NCBI GenBank assembly: GCA_016209035.1
Contig: JACQWX010000027.1
Span: 1 to 57,274 of the forward strand
Direction: 5' to 3'
DNA from: Elusimicrobiota bacterium
Lineage (GTDB): Bacteria > Elusimicrobiota > Elusimicrobia > UBA1565 > UBA9628
Length of the DNA: 57,274 nucleotides
Both the position numbers and the translations under genes were made by a program. Below the pieces are notes generated by a model. That model saw only the letters and a program-made list of their open reading frames with translations. It made no database searches and was not told where the DNA came from. Positions 24,801 to 36,800 of the stretch are shown here, piece after piece (position 1 is the first letter of the stretch; every line of letters starts with the position of its first letter).

Positions 24801-27800
24801 CGGGCGCGCCCTTCGAGGTCAGGGTCAACCTGGTCGACCGGTACATGAACGTGTACAACGACGTCTCGGCCTCCTCCGACGTGTTCATCAACACCGGCGA
24901 CAAGTACGACATCCACCCCTCGACTTTGCCGCTCGTGAGAGGCACCAAGAAGTTCGACCTGACCAACCGCGTCGTTCTCGTGGCCAAGACCACCTCGGCC
25001 GTGGTCTCGGCATACGCCGTGGGCCAGTGGGCCAACGAGTTCTGCACCGGGAACCTGCCGATCCCGCCTTTCGACACGGCGTGCAAGACCGAGTTCCCGG
25101 CCGGCATCTCGTATCCCTTCAACGTGCACGCCGCGGCGGCCGAGAAGCTCCAGGTCCTGCTGCCGGGAGAGACCAACGTGCCGGGCAAATGCGACGAGCC
25201 CCTCATCCCGGGCACGCCGTGCCGGGTCCTGCTGGCCGGGGAGGGCAACCCCGGCAAGGACGGCACGCCGAATTCCTACGTCATCAGCGCCCCGGTCCCT
25301 CCCCCGCTCTTCACCACCGTGAACCTGGTGGACCGGTTCTGGAACATCGCGACTGACCGGGCCGGCCTCATCCAGGACACGGACCCGCCCGCCGTGATGC
25401 CCCAGGTCAGGGTCCGCGCCCTCTACGACCCGTCGGTTCCCGACTCGGTCCAGGACCTGGTGGACGGGAGCAACGTCTTCGCCCCAAGCCCAAGGCTGGC
25501 CATCTCCTCCTACACCGTGGCAGCCTCGACCGAGCCGGTCTACGCCGTGAACTACGCCTCCGGCACCTCGTCCTGGGTCTGGACCCTGCCGGCCGGCCGC
25601 AACCACCTGCACCTGACCAACGTCCCGGCGGCCGCCGTGGCAGGCGTCAAGTTCCAGGTGGGCGTGGTGGCCCACGACCAGTACAACAACGTGCTCTCGA
25701 CCGGGCCGAACAAGTACGACCGCAACGTGACCTTCAACGCTGAGTACTTCGGCGGCAACCAGGACCCCGTGTTCATCCCGGTCAGCGCCAACCTCTCGTC
25801 GGGCACCAAGACCCTCGTGGACCCGGAGGGCATCACCATCAAGAAGGCTGGCTCCCGCTACGTCGAGGTCTTCGACACCCTGGAGCCCGGCGTCAAGAGC
25901 GTCCAGTACTTCATCAGCGTGAGCCCGGGCCCGCCCGACTCCGTGAAGGTGACCCCCGAGGACGACGTCAACGTGGGCGCGGGCTCCATCAACCCGGGCC
26001 CGAGGGGCTCCATCGACTTGACCGCCCAGCTCACCGACGCCTACGACAACTTCATCACGGGCGGCATCGAGATCTTCATCACCACGGCCCAGGTCTACGG
26101 CACGACCGGCACCATCAAGGTGGACCACGGCTCGGGGTGGGAGGACGTCGGAGGCTCCACGAAGGTCTACTCCGACGTGCACGGCCACGTTGGAGTGTGC
26201 TCCCAGGGCTTGCCGCTCACGGATTCGCCCAAGATCTCGTACTTCGTCTCGAGCACGGCCGACGATTGGACCCGGATCTGGGTCGGGACCATGACCATGC
26301 CGTCCAACCTCTCCCCGTTCATCAGCATGAAGAGGAGCATTAGCGGCCGGCTGGTCACGGTGGGCGGACTGCCCAAGTCCCTCGTTTTCACCGACACCCC
26401 TCCCTCTGGCGGCGTGACAGCTGGCATCCTCGGCTCCTCGGGCGGGCAGTACATCCTGCGCAGGCTCGACGAGTTCAACAACGTCACCCGGCAGGGTTCG
26501 ACCCCGGTCACGCTGATCCGTCCCTTGCCGGCCGTGCACACGGCCAACGGCATGACCGCCGGCGCCTTCGGCTCGGTCGGCGACTACGGCTACCGCGACC
26601 AGTCGAACCTCGTCTTCATCAGCGGGTTCAACGTCAACGACGGCGAGACGGGCGAGGAGTACGTGTTCCGCTACCACGACAAGATGGCTTCCTACTCCGG
26701 CGTGGACCCGGCCTCCAACACCGGGGAGAAGGGCAGGCCGGGCCTGTGGGCCATCCAGGCCGACGGCTCGGCCGGCATGGCCTCGGCCGTCCACAGCCTA
26801 AGGGTCAACCCGGACGAGCCCAGCGGGGTGGGCTTCAACTCCTCCATGGACCAGACCCCGAGCGTGGAGAACAACGTGTACTCCGGGCAGGTGAGGGGCA
26901 ACGCCAACAAGCTCGCCATCTTCAGGGCCCAGCTCCAGGACCAGTTCAAGAACCCCAAGGCCGTGGTGGGCGCGGACCTGCAGGTCAACCTCTCGACCGT
27001 CGTCACGATCACGGGGCTCTCCTGGACGCGGCTGCCCTCGATGTTCAACGACTACGCGGCTTTCGCGCCGTCGAGCGACTCGGCGCCGGGGACCAGGTTC
27101 TCCGCGCCCTATTTCGTCAACGCCTCGACCTACGTCGTCATCCCGATCGACTCCTATCAGACCACTTTCTACTTCATGGACACCACGGCCTCGAGCCGCT
27201 ACGAGAGCCCCGTGGTCAGCACCCGGCCCATCATCGAGCTCTGGGCCGTGAACCTCGCCTCAGCCGCCCAGCGGGTGCTGGTGCGGCCCAACCAGCAGGA
27301 CCGCATCGCCGTCTCCAGCGGCGCGGGCCAGTCCCTCGGCGCGGGCACGACCTCCCAGGCCTTCTGGATCGAGACCAGGGACTACTACGGCAACGCAAGC
27401 CCGCTTCGCGCCGGCGAGGACGTGGGCGGGTTCGTCGGCTTCAAGATCGAGTCCAACTCAGCCGGCCAGGTGCTGGTCTCGACGCCCGTGGACGGGAACT
27501 TCAGAAACGCCCCGGGCTACGCCTACCTGGCCATCGACCAGTCCGCGACCTCTTTCTACCTCATCGACACCCTGCTCTCCGCCCCCACGCACGAGCTGAC
27601 CATCTCGGGCCTCCACTATCCGGCCTGGGAGGTGGCGGTGGCGAGCTACGTGGTGACCCCGGGCCCGCCCGCATCCCTCGGGTGGATCACCCAGCCCCGG
27701 AGGCTCATCGCGGGCACCACGATCCAGTTCATCGCGGGCCAGACCACGGCCACGGTCGTGACAGCTATCCTGAGGGACCAGTTCGGCAACAACACGCTCT

Positions 27801-30800
27801 CTGCCTCGCCCTACGTCGTGCGCTACTCCGCGAACAAGGCGACCACCTACGGCGGCACCGACCCTCAGGCGGTCATCATCGCGACCCAGCCCGCCCCGGG
27901 AGTCTGGGACGCCATCTATTCGGGCTTAAGCCAGTACAAGGACGTGCCGGTCTCGCTCTTCACGGGCCAGGCCTCCCTGTGGTTCTGGGACACGGCGACG
28001 GGGATCACCACGGTCACGGCCCAGTGCCGCCTGGGCGCGGCCGACATGTTCGCGCCCTTAAACCAGGAGCACGTCATCACCCCGGACAAGGCCTGGTACC
28101 TGACCATCCACCATCCCTACACCATCGCCAACCCGGTGAAGGTGACCGAGGCCAGCGCGCTCGCCGTCGTGGCCCGGGACAAGTACGGCAACGTGGCCGC
28201 CGGCGACGCCCAGAACGGCCAGTACTTCACGAGCCAGGTCAATTTCGGCTCCTCCGGGTCCACCGCGACCGTGAGCCTGCTGGACCCCAACGCGCTCCCC
28301 ATGCCCACCACCTACCACATCTTCACCGCGGGGGAGGGGGGGACGTTCTCCAACCTCCAGCTCGTGGACACGGTCCAAGAGGTGCTCCGCGTCGACGCGA
28401 CCGCCTACCCCGACCCAAGCGTGTGGGGCCGCACCTCGGACGGCGGCCGCACGGACCTCTTCACCGCGGACCCGGTCAAGCGCTCGACCGGCGACGTGAA
28501 CATCGCGGGCATCGTCATCATCCCGACCGACTTCACCCCGGAGTCCAACCCCCCGCCGTTCGGGCCCATCCCGTCCTACAAGGTCACCCTGGGCGTGACC
28601 AAGAAGACCCTGAACCAGGGCGACGGCACCACGCCGGAGGCGCCGGACCCCATCATGATGTTCCGGCTCACCATGGCCGTGGCGCCCTCGGCCGGGCCGG
28701 CGCTCACGGCCAAGCTCGCCACGGTCAAGGTCAAGCGCCGCGCTCCAGAGAGCAACCTCGACCCGGCGCACGTCAAGGAGCTGGCGCTGTGGACGGACAT
28801 GAACGGCAACGCCAAGTTCGACCCGTTGACCGACCTCTTCCTCGGGAGCGGCGCCTACTCGGGAGACAACTCCTGGTACTTCGGCTCTGAGACCCCGATC
28901 TACGTCTCGAGCCCCGTGCCGTCGCAGATCACCCAGGCCTCCAAGTACTACTTCTTCACGGTGCGCATCGCCTCCACCGGCTACTTCGTGGGCGAGCTCC
29001 CGAGGGTCCTGGGCCTCGAGATCAGCGGCCCCTCCGACATCACGCTCTCGCCCGACAGCCAGGTCAAGGTGGCGATGAACAACTTCGCCATCAAGACCTC
29101 GACGGCCTCGGTGGAGCGCGAGCCGGCCACCATCCGGGTCAAGGGCGAAGGCATTGCCGCCTGGTGGCAGCCCGCGGCCCTGCCCCTGTCCTCCTATTCC
29201 TACGTCAACCAGGGCGAGTCCATGGTGGGCATGGCCAAGCTCATGCTGTGGACGGACGTGTTCACGGGCGTGCTCGGCAAGGTCCGGGTCACGCACACGG
29301 GCGACGGCCTGGATTCCCACGTCAAGTCCGCGCGCCTCTTCCTCGACACCCAGGCAGACAAGGTGACGACCCCGGGCAGCGGCTACTTCGAATCGTCCAT
29401 CGACCGCGAGGTGACCGACTCCATCAACCCGGCGGTCTTCCCGTCCGGCGAGGGCAGATCCGTGACCCTGAACTTAAAGGACGCCAGCGGCGTGAACGGC
29501 ACCCTCTCGGTTTCGACCAAGACCTACTTCGTGGTCTTCGATTACGACGAGGCGGCCGAGCCGGGCCGCAAGCACGGAGTCCTGCTGACCCAGTCCGACA
29601 TCATCCCGCTGGCGGGCAACGGGGTGGTGGGGTCGTTCAGCCCGCCGCTCTCCTCGACGCAGGTGGTCGTGATGCCGACCCTCGACGTGGTGTATCTCAC
29701 CGCGCGCAACACCGAGGGCCAGGGCCCGGACCTGAACGAAGACGGCGACAACAACCCCGATACCAACCCCTACTACTACCCGTCTGTTCCGTCGGCCTTG
29801 ACGCAGAACGACGTGAGCTCGGCCGTGGTGAAGTACACCCTGAGGATGGGCGGGGGCTCGGCCGAGTGGACGGGCCTCAAATTGGACCGGTGGCTGCCGT
29901 CCACCATGAGGGGCAACGGCGAGTACAACGACATGCTCGCCCTGAACAACAAGGCGTCCGACGTGACCAACATCAAGGTCTGGCGCGACTGGGACGGCAA
30001 GGGGCTCTTCGACGTGGCCGTGGACTCCCAAATTAGCCCCATGGACGCCGCGCAGCGCGTGTTCCCGGTCACGCAGCTCGCCGTGGCCCTTAGCTCGGGC
30101 GCGGGCGTGCCGGACGTCACCGACATCCCGGTGACCGACATCGCGAAGATGTTCCCGGCCGACAGCCCGTTCGAGGACCCCTTGACGCCGGGCTTGGACG
30201 ACCCCGTGGCGCGCCTGGTGTTGAACGACGACCAGACCGACGAGCTGAAAAAAGAGGTGGTGCTGTGCGCGGGCAGGGACATGGCCGGCAAGACGTATAC
30301 GGGCTGTCTGCGCGCCCAGGAGGGCACGCCGAAGATAGCCTTCTCCTCCGGCACGGCCGTCTCGGGCTCGGCCTTCATCCCCATCTACGGCTTCCTGGGC
30401 ACGGGCGGCCAGCTCCTGTCCACGGTGGAGCAGCACTACTTCGTGACCTACGACATCAGCCCCACGGCCACGGTGAGCCCTGGGGCCAACATCGGCCTCT
30501 TCGAGCCGAACACGACCTACTTCAAGATCACCTCGCCCAAGACCATGTCGCCGGCCAAGGTCTGGGTGTCGACCGTGGTCAGCGGCGGCTTGACCGAGTC
30601 CTTCGTGCCGAGCATCAAGGAGGTGCCGGACAAGGTGACCGTGACCTCCTCCGACACCTTGGACGGGCCGCTGGGCCCCTACCTCCAGCAGAACTCGACG
30701 GCCTCGGTCGCCTCCATCCTGCTCAAGGCCAACGTCGGCGACGCGACCTGGCGTTGGATCCTGGTCTACGCCACCGGCACCGCGACCTCGGCGGGCCTGG

Positions 30801-33800
30801 CCTCGCCGGACGTGGACAACGTCTCGGTCTGGTACGATGCCAGCGGCGACGGCGTGTTCAACCCCTCGGCCATCCCGATCGCCGACACCCTGGCCGGCGA
30901 AGGGGTCTTCGGCTATTCCGGCCAGGGCTTGACCGCGCAGGTGAGGCTCGCGACCCCGGTCAAAATACTCACCGAGGCCGGGGCCACCCAGTCCCAACGC
31001 TACTTCATCTGCTTCCACGTCAGGAAGGACGCCCAGCCCACGGATCCCCTGACCGGCCAGCCCAGGACCCTGGGCGTGGGGGTGAAGGCCATCTCCATGC
31101 CGTCCCCGGACGTCAACGACGATCCCTTGAAGAACGCCCTCTCATATCCCAACTACTTCGACGCCGCGGGCTCGAACGTGACCTTCTACTCGAAGAAGCG
31201 GGCCATCGTGGCGTCGGCCCAACAGCTCTACGTCAAGGCCACGCCCTACTTCTCGAGCTCGAGCGGCACCTTCGCGGCGCCGACCCTGGCCGGGGCCATA
31301 GCCGCCTCGGCGCCCGGCGCCTCCGAGACCTTCTGGGCCCTGAGCTCGACCCGGGCCCTGCCCGTGCCCATCGCCAACGGCCCGACCTCCTACGCCTTGG
31401 TGGAAGGCGAGATCGTCAGTTACTCCGGGATCATGTCCACCTGCCCCTTCCTGTTGAACGTGAAGCGCGGGCAGTTGAACACCGTGGCCGCTTCCCACCA
31501 GATCACGGGCTCGACCGGGTCCGCCTACGGCGGGGCCGTGGTCCTGGGCGTGGCGGGGAGCCCAAGCCTGCCGTCCGGCTCCGTCGAAAACACCTGGGTC
31601 CTCCAGTCCACCGCGGGCATGCCGACCGCTCCCATCTACGACCCGCTCGGGTGCACCACCTGGTACCCCGCGGCCTATATCGCGGTGGACGACGAGGTCG
31701 TGAGCTTCTCGGCCTACGACCCGACCCTGCCGGTCATCTACGGCGTGACGCGCGGCCAGCTGGGGACCGCGGGCGCCGCGCACGCGGGCGGAGCCGCGGT
31801 CAAGTCCGCCGAGATCGCCCGGGCCCCGGTGGTCGGGCCCATGGCCTGGCAGGGCCAGACGAACGTGGCGGCGCTTCGCCTCGACATGTGGTCCTCGGAC
31901 TTCCAGATCCAGCTTGCGGGCTTGAAGTTCGCCAGGAGCCTGCCCATGGGCTTGAACGGCTACGACGACGGGGTCTCCGCGGTCAGGGTCTACCGCTCGG
32001 TCCTGCCCCTGGGCGACCCCGAGTTCCACCGCGACCCGGCCTCGGGCGAGAACCTCGGCGACTACGTCATGGGCTCGAGCCGGTTCGGGGTCTACCCGGA
32101 GCCCGAGGGCAGGGCCACGGTGCCCATCAGCGACCCGACCATCGGGAACCTCGGCTACGCCCTGATCACCACCTCGACCAGGACCTTCTACGTGTCTCTC
32201 GACGTCTCGCAGTCGGCCAAGTTCTCGCACGAGCTCTTGAACCCCCAGAACGCGGTGACCGGCGTCTACATCGCGGACGTCGAGAAGGTCGTCATGATCC
32301 CGGCCAACGCGGGCCACGCCGCCGTGTTCGTGTCCTCGCCCGCGAGCCCGGTCTTCCCCATCATGCCCACGGTGAACACCGTGAGCGCCCAGTTCGAGCA
32401 GTTCATGCCGCAGTCGGCCTTCCAGAACGATCGTGACGTGCCCATGCTGAGGATCCGCCTCAAGACCGACCGCAACACGACCATCGTAGAGAAGATCAAG
32501 ATCGACCATCTGCTCTCCGACGGGGGCCTGGACACGGACGCGACCGTGGTCAAGCTCTGGCGCGACGTGAACGGCAACAACGCCTTCGACCTCGAGGACT
32601 CCACCCCCGGCGCCACCGGCGGCTACCCGAACCTGCTGTCGTACGGCAACGAGACCTTCAGCTCGCAGACGGCGATCCTCATGCTCAAGTCTCCCATCCT
32701 GGTCTCCACCGCGCCGGCGGACTTCTTCGTGACCCTGGACATCTCGCAGTTCGCGGCCGAGAACTCCAGGCAGGGCGTCTCAGTCCCGAACCTGGCCTAC
32801 TTCACGGTCCAGGTGCCGCACCAGGTGGACTTCCCGTTCGGGGGCTTCGCGAGCAACCCGTACCTGAGGATCGGCAAGGTGACCAGCAAGATCACCCTGG
32901 GCGTCAACAACGTCTCGGCGCTGATGACCAGCGTCAAGCAGGCCCAGCCCAGCATCCCCTTCCTGAGGCTCAACCTGGTGACGGACGTGGCGCTGGCGCC
33001 CTGGCGGAACGTCCGGCTCGAGCGCGGCGGCGGCTCCCAGGACCCGTCCAAGCCCCTGGGCCGCAACACGGACATCAAGTTCGTCCGGGTCTTCAAGGAC
33101 ATCAACCAAGACGACATCTTCTCGCTGACGGACGACGTCAACATCTCCGATGTGGAGACCCAGCTCTCCACCGTCGTCTACAGCACGACCCCGGTGCCGG
33201 TCGACATCGTGGTCCTCTCCACCTGGGGCTTCCCGAAGAACTTCGACGGCACCATGGCGGGCGGCTGGCTCTACGCCAACAACGCCGAGCTCATGAGCTT
33301 CTCCGGGGCCGACCCCGACACCGGCAAGGCCGTGGGCTGCGTGGACGGCGTCTATCAGGGGGGCGGGCCCAACCAAGGCTTCCCCTGCCTGCGCATCACG
33401 AGCCGGGGCAACAAGCTCGGCATGGGCCCCAGCCCCAAGCTCAACCTCGTAGCCGGGATGCCGGCCCGAAAGGTCGACGTCTTCGACCAGGAGAACGACA
33501 GCAACGTCCAGACCCTGGTCTTCTTCCAGAACGACCAGCTCATCGGCCCCACGGCGGGCAACTTCTTCGTGGTCTACGACATCGGCGACGAGGCCGTCAA
33601 AGACGACCTCGTGGGCGTGGTCATACGCGACAAGTCCTGGTTCGGCATGCCTAGAGGCGACATCGTCAACCCGTACTATTACAAAGACGTGACGCGCAGC
33701 CAGCCCATGGGCTCGGGAACGACCACCTACGCCTTCGTGGGGACCAACGTCGCCATCAAGGCCATCGACCTCTCGGTGTCGGGCTTCACCATCGCCCCGG

Positions 33801-36800
33801 CGGGGGCGGGCCAGGGCCAGACCGAGGTGCCGTTCATGCAGCTCGAGATGAAGACGAGCTCCGATTTCGTCAACATCGACAAGATCAAGTTCACCCAGTA
33901 CGGCACGGTCGAGGCGGGCGGCGGCGCGGGCGACGGGGACCTCTCGAAGATCAGCGTCTGGAAGGACAACGGCGACCGGGTCTTCACCATGAGCGTCGAC
34001 GCCCTGCTGGGCTCGAGCGTCGCCTTCGCGGGCGGCCTCGCCCTGGTGGACCTCTCCGCCAACGTCAACATCTCGACCGCCCTGCCGTACCTCCATGTCA
34101 CCACGAACACGACGCGCCTCTTCATCACGGCCGACATCGGCTACACCGACCGCGCGGCCCAGCCCACGCTCGGCCACGAGGCGGGAGTGAGGCTCGCGTC
34201 CTTCAACGACCTCTACGGCCCCAACGGCCAGGTGACGGCCGCCAAGGACCCCGGCGCCCAGCCGCCGGTGGAGTCGCGCAAGGTCCTCATCGCGCCATTG
34301 AGCGTGCCGGCTGTCTCCATCTCTTCGATGGCGACGCCCGTCATCGTGACCAAGCCCAACATCACCGGCGTGTCCCGGGTGGGAGATCCCTACTACGCCG
34401 CGGTGGGCTACCCGGCCTTCGCCAAGCTCGACCCCGTGGTGCAGGGCCTGGGCGGCTGCAACAACGGCCGGCCCGTCACCAACCCGCGCAACAACATCTG
34501 CCGGGACCTGGCGACGGGCTTTCCCATCCCGGACCAGACCAAGTGGCTCTGCGCCAACGGCAAATCCTGGACCGGCACCACGCCGGGCACGCAGTACTCC
34601 CTGGCCACCTACCAGGCAGCTGACCTGGCCCTCGGCCAGGCGGACTTGAACTCCGGCCAGGCCAACCGCGGCGGGGCGGTGTCCAACCTGACCCTCTCCG
34701 GCCCGCTGGGCGCCCAGGTGGTCGGGTCGCGCCTCATCCTGGCGGACACGAGCAACAACCGCGTGCTCATCTGGAACTCGGTGCCCACGGCCTACAACGT
34801 GCCGGCGGACGTGGTCGTCGGCCAGCCGAACATGAATTCCAACGCGCCGGCCACGGCAGCCGACAGAATGAACGCCCCCGCGGCCGTGTACTCCGACGGG
34901 ACCAAGCTCCTGGTGGCGGACATGAACAACAACCGCGTGCTGGTCTTCGACAGCATCCCGGCCGTGAGCGGCGCCTCGGCTGACCATGTCATCGGCCAGG
35001 CGGACCTGGCCGCGAATCTGGGCAACCAGGGCGGCGCCGTCTACGACCACACCCTAAGCTCTCCCGTCGGCATCCACGGGAACAGCGCGAGGATCTTCAT
35101 CGCGGACTACGGGAACAACCGTGTCCTCATCTATAACGGCATCCCCTCCTCCAACGACGCGCCGGCTGCCGTGGTCCTGGGCCAGTCCAACATGACCTCA
35201 GCTTCCCCGGGAGTGGGACCGGACAGGATGAAAAGCCCGGCTCATGCCTTTGCCGCGGGCGGGAGGCTCTTCGTGGCGGACTACGCCAACCACCGGGTCC
35301 TGGTCTACAACGCCATCCCCTCCGCGAACGGCGCCTCCGCCAGCGTCGTAGTCGGCCAGGCGAGCATGGGCGACTCGGGCCCGAACCAGAACGGCGCTCC
35401 CGGAGCGAACACGCTGAGCTGGCCTAGGTTCATAGACTCGGACGGCTCCAGACTCTACGTGACGGATTGGGGCAATAACAGGGTGCTGGCGTTCAACACC
35501 ATCCCCGCGGTCGACAACCAGCACGCCTCCATCGTGCTCGGCCAGCCCAGCATGTCCACGAACACCGCCAACTACGGCGGCGCCGTGGGCTCCAAGGGGC
35601 TCTTCGGGCCGTCGGCGGCCTACTCCGATGGAGCGAATCTCTTCGTTTCGGAGCGGGACAACAACCGCGTGGTGCGCCAGCAACTGACCAACGCGGTCGA
35701 CACCCCCAACTGCGCGGGCGACCCGCCGCTCATAGACTTGAACGGCGACGGGGTGCCCGACGACTTCTCCACCCCGCCGGACTCCTACTCCGTGGCGCCG
35801 ACCACCAACGTCACCCTGGCCGGCGACCGGATGCCCTCGCGCGACATCACCGGGACCGGCGTCCTGGACATGGACTTGAACGACGACGGCATCGTGGACC
35901 TCGTGTTCGTTAGCACGTCGAACGTGCAGATGATGCTGGGCACGGACCTCGCCGACCAGGGCAACGCCGCCAAGGCCATCCCGGTGCCGGACCAGGGCTT
36001 CGTCCCTTCGGTCTGGACCTGGAAGGACGGGCAGTTGACCGCGATGCTCCCCAACTCGCCCATCGCCGGCTACTACGAGGTGGCGGTCGGCCGCTACTAC
36101 GACGACGTCATCCCGGCCTACAGCCTCAAGTGGACCTCGGTGACGGCCGTGGTCACCTCCACCTGGACCGGCATCGACTTCAAGAACCGCGCCGTGGGCG
36201 CGCCCGTGAGCGCCGCGCGCCTGACGGGGCTGCAGCTCCCCGTGCCGGGCGTGACCCGGCTGACCCAGGACCTCACCCCGGACACCGTGGAGTTCACGGT
36301 CGCGAGCGCCGACGCCTTGAAGCTCCCCGGCATGATCTACGCGGGCTCCGAGGTCATGAGGGTCGAGCGCGTCAACTCCACGACGCTCAAAGTCATCAGC
36401 CAGGAAGGGGATCCCGCGCCGGGCAACGGCCGGGGCCTCAAAGGGTCGGCGCCCATCCTGCACCTCAAGAACGAGCCGGTGTCGGACGAGGCCGTGGTGT
36501 TCCTGTCGCGGTTCGTGGCGGCGAGCGGGGCCGTCTCCTCGATGAGGCCGCTCTTCGTCTACCGCGTCAATCCCTCGGCCCCGTCCATCAAGCTTTCCGT
36601 CTCGGGCTTGGACATCGCGCCGGCCGCGGCGTTCAGGGGCCAGCTCAACGTGGAGCTCCTGCAGCTCGAGCTCAAGACGAGCGAGTCTTCGGTGAACCTC
36701 GCGCGCATGGGGCTCTCTCAGTTCGGGACCATCGACCAGGGCTGGGGCAAGGGCGAGGGGGACTTCAAGCGCCTCACCGCCTGGCTCGACGCGGACGGCG

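Noticed and set aside
34610-35690. CRISPR-like or DNA-level repeat array in the regular NNRVL region
   Set aside because: The repeats are protein-level NHL blades with diverged DNA and no constant repeat-spacer lengths.
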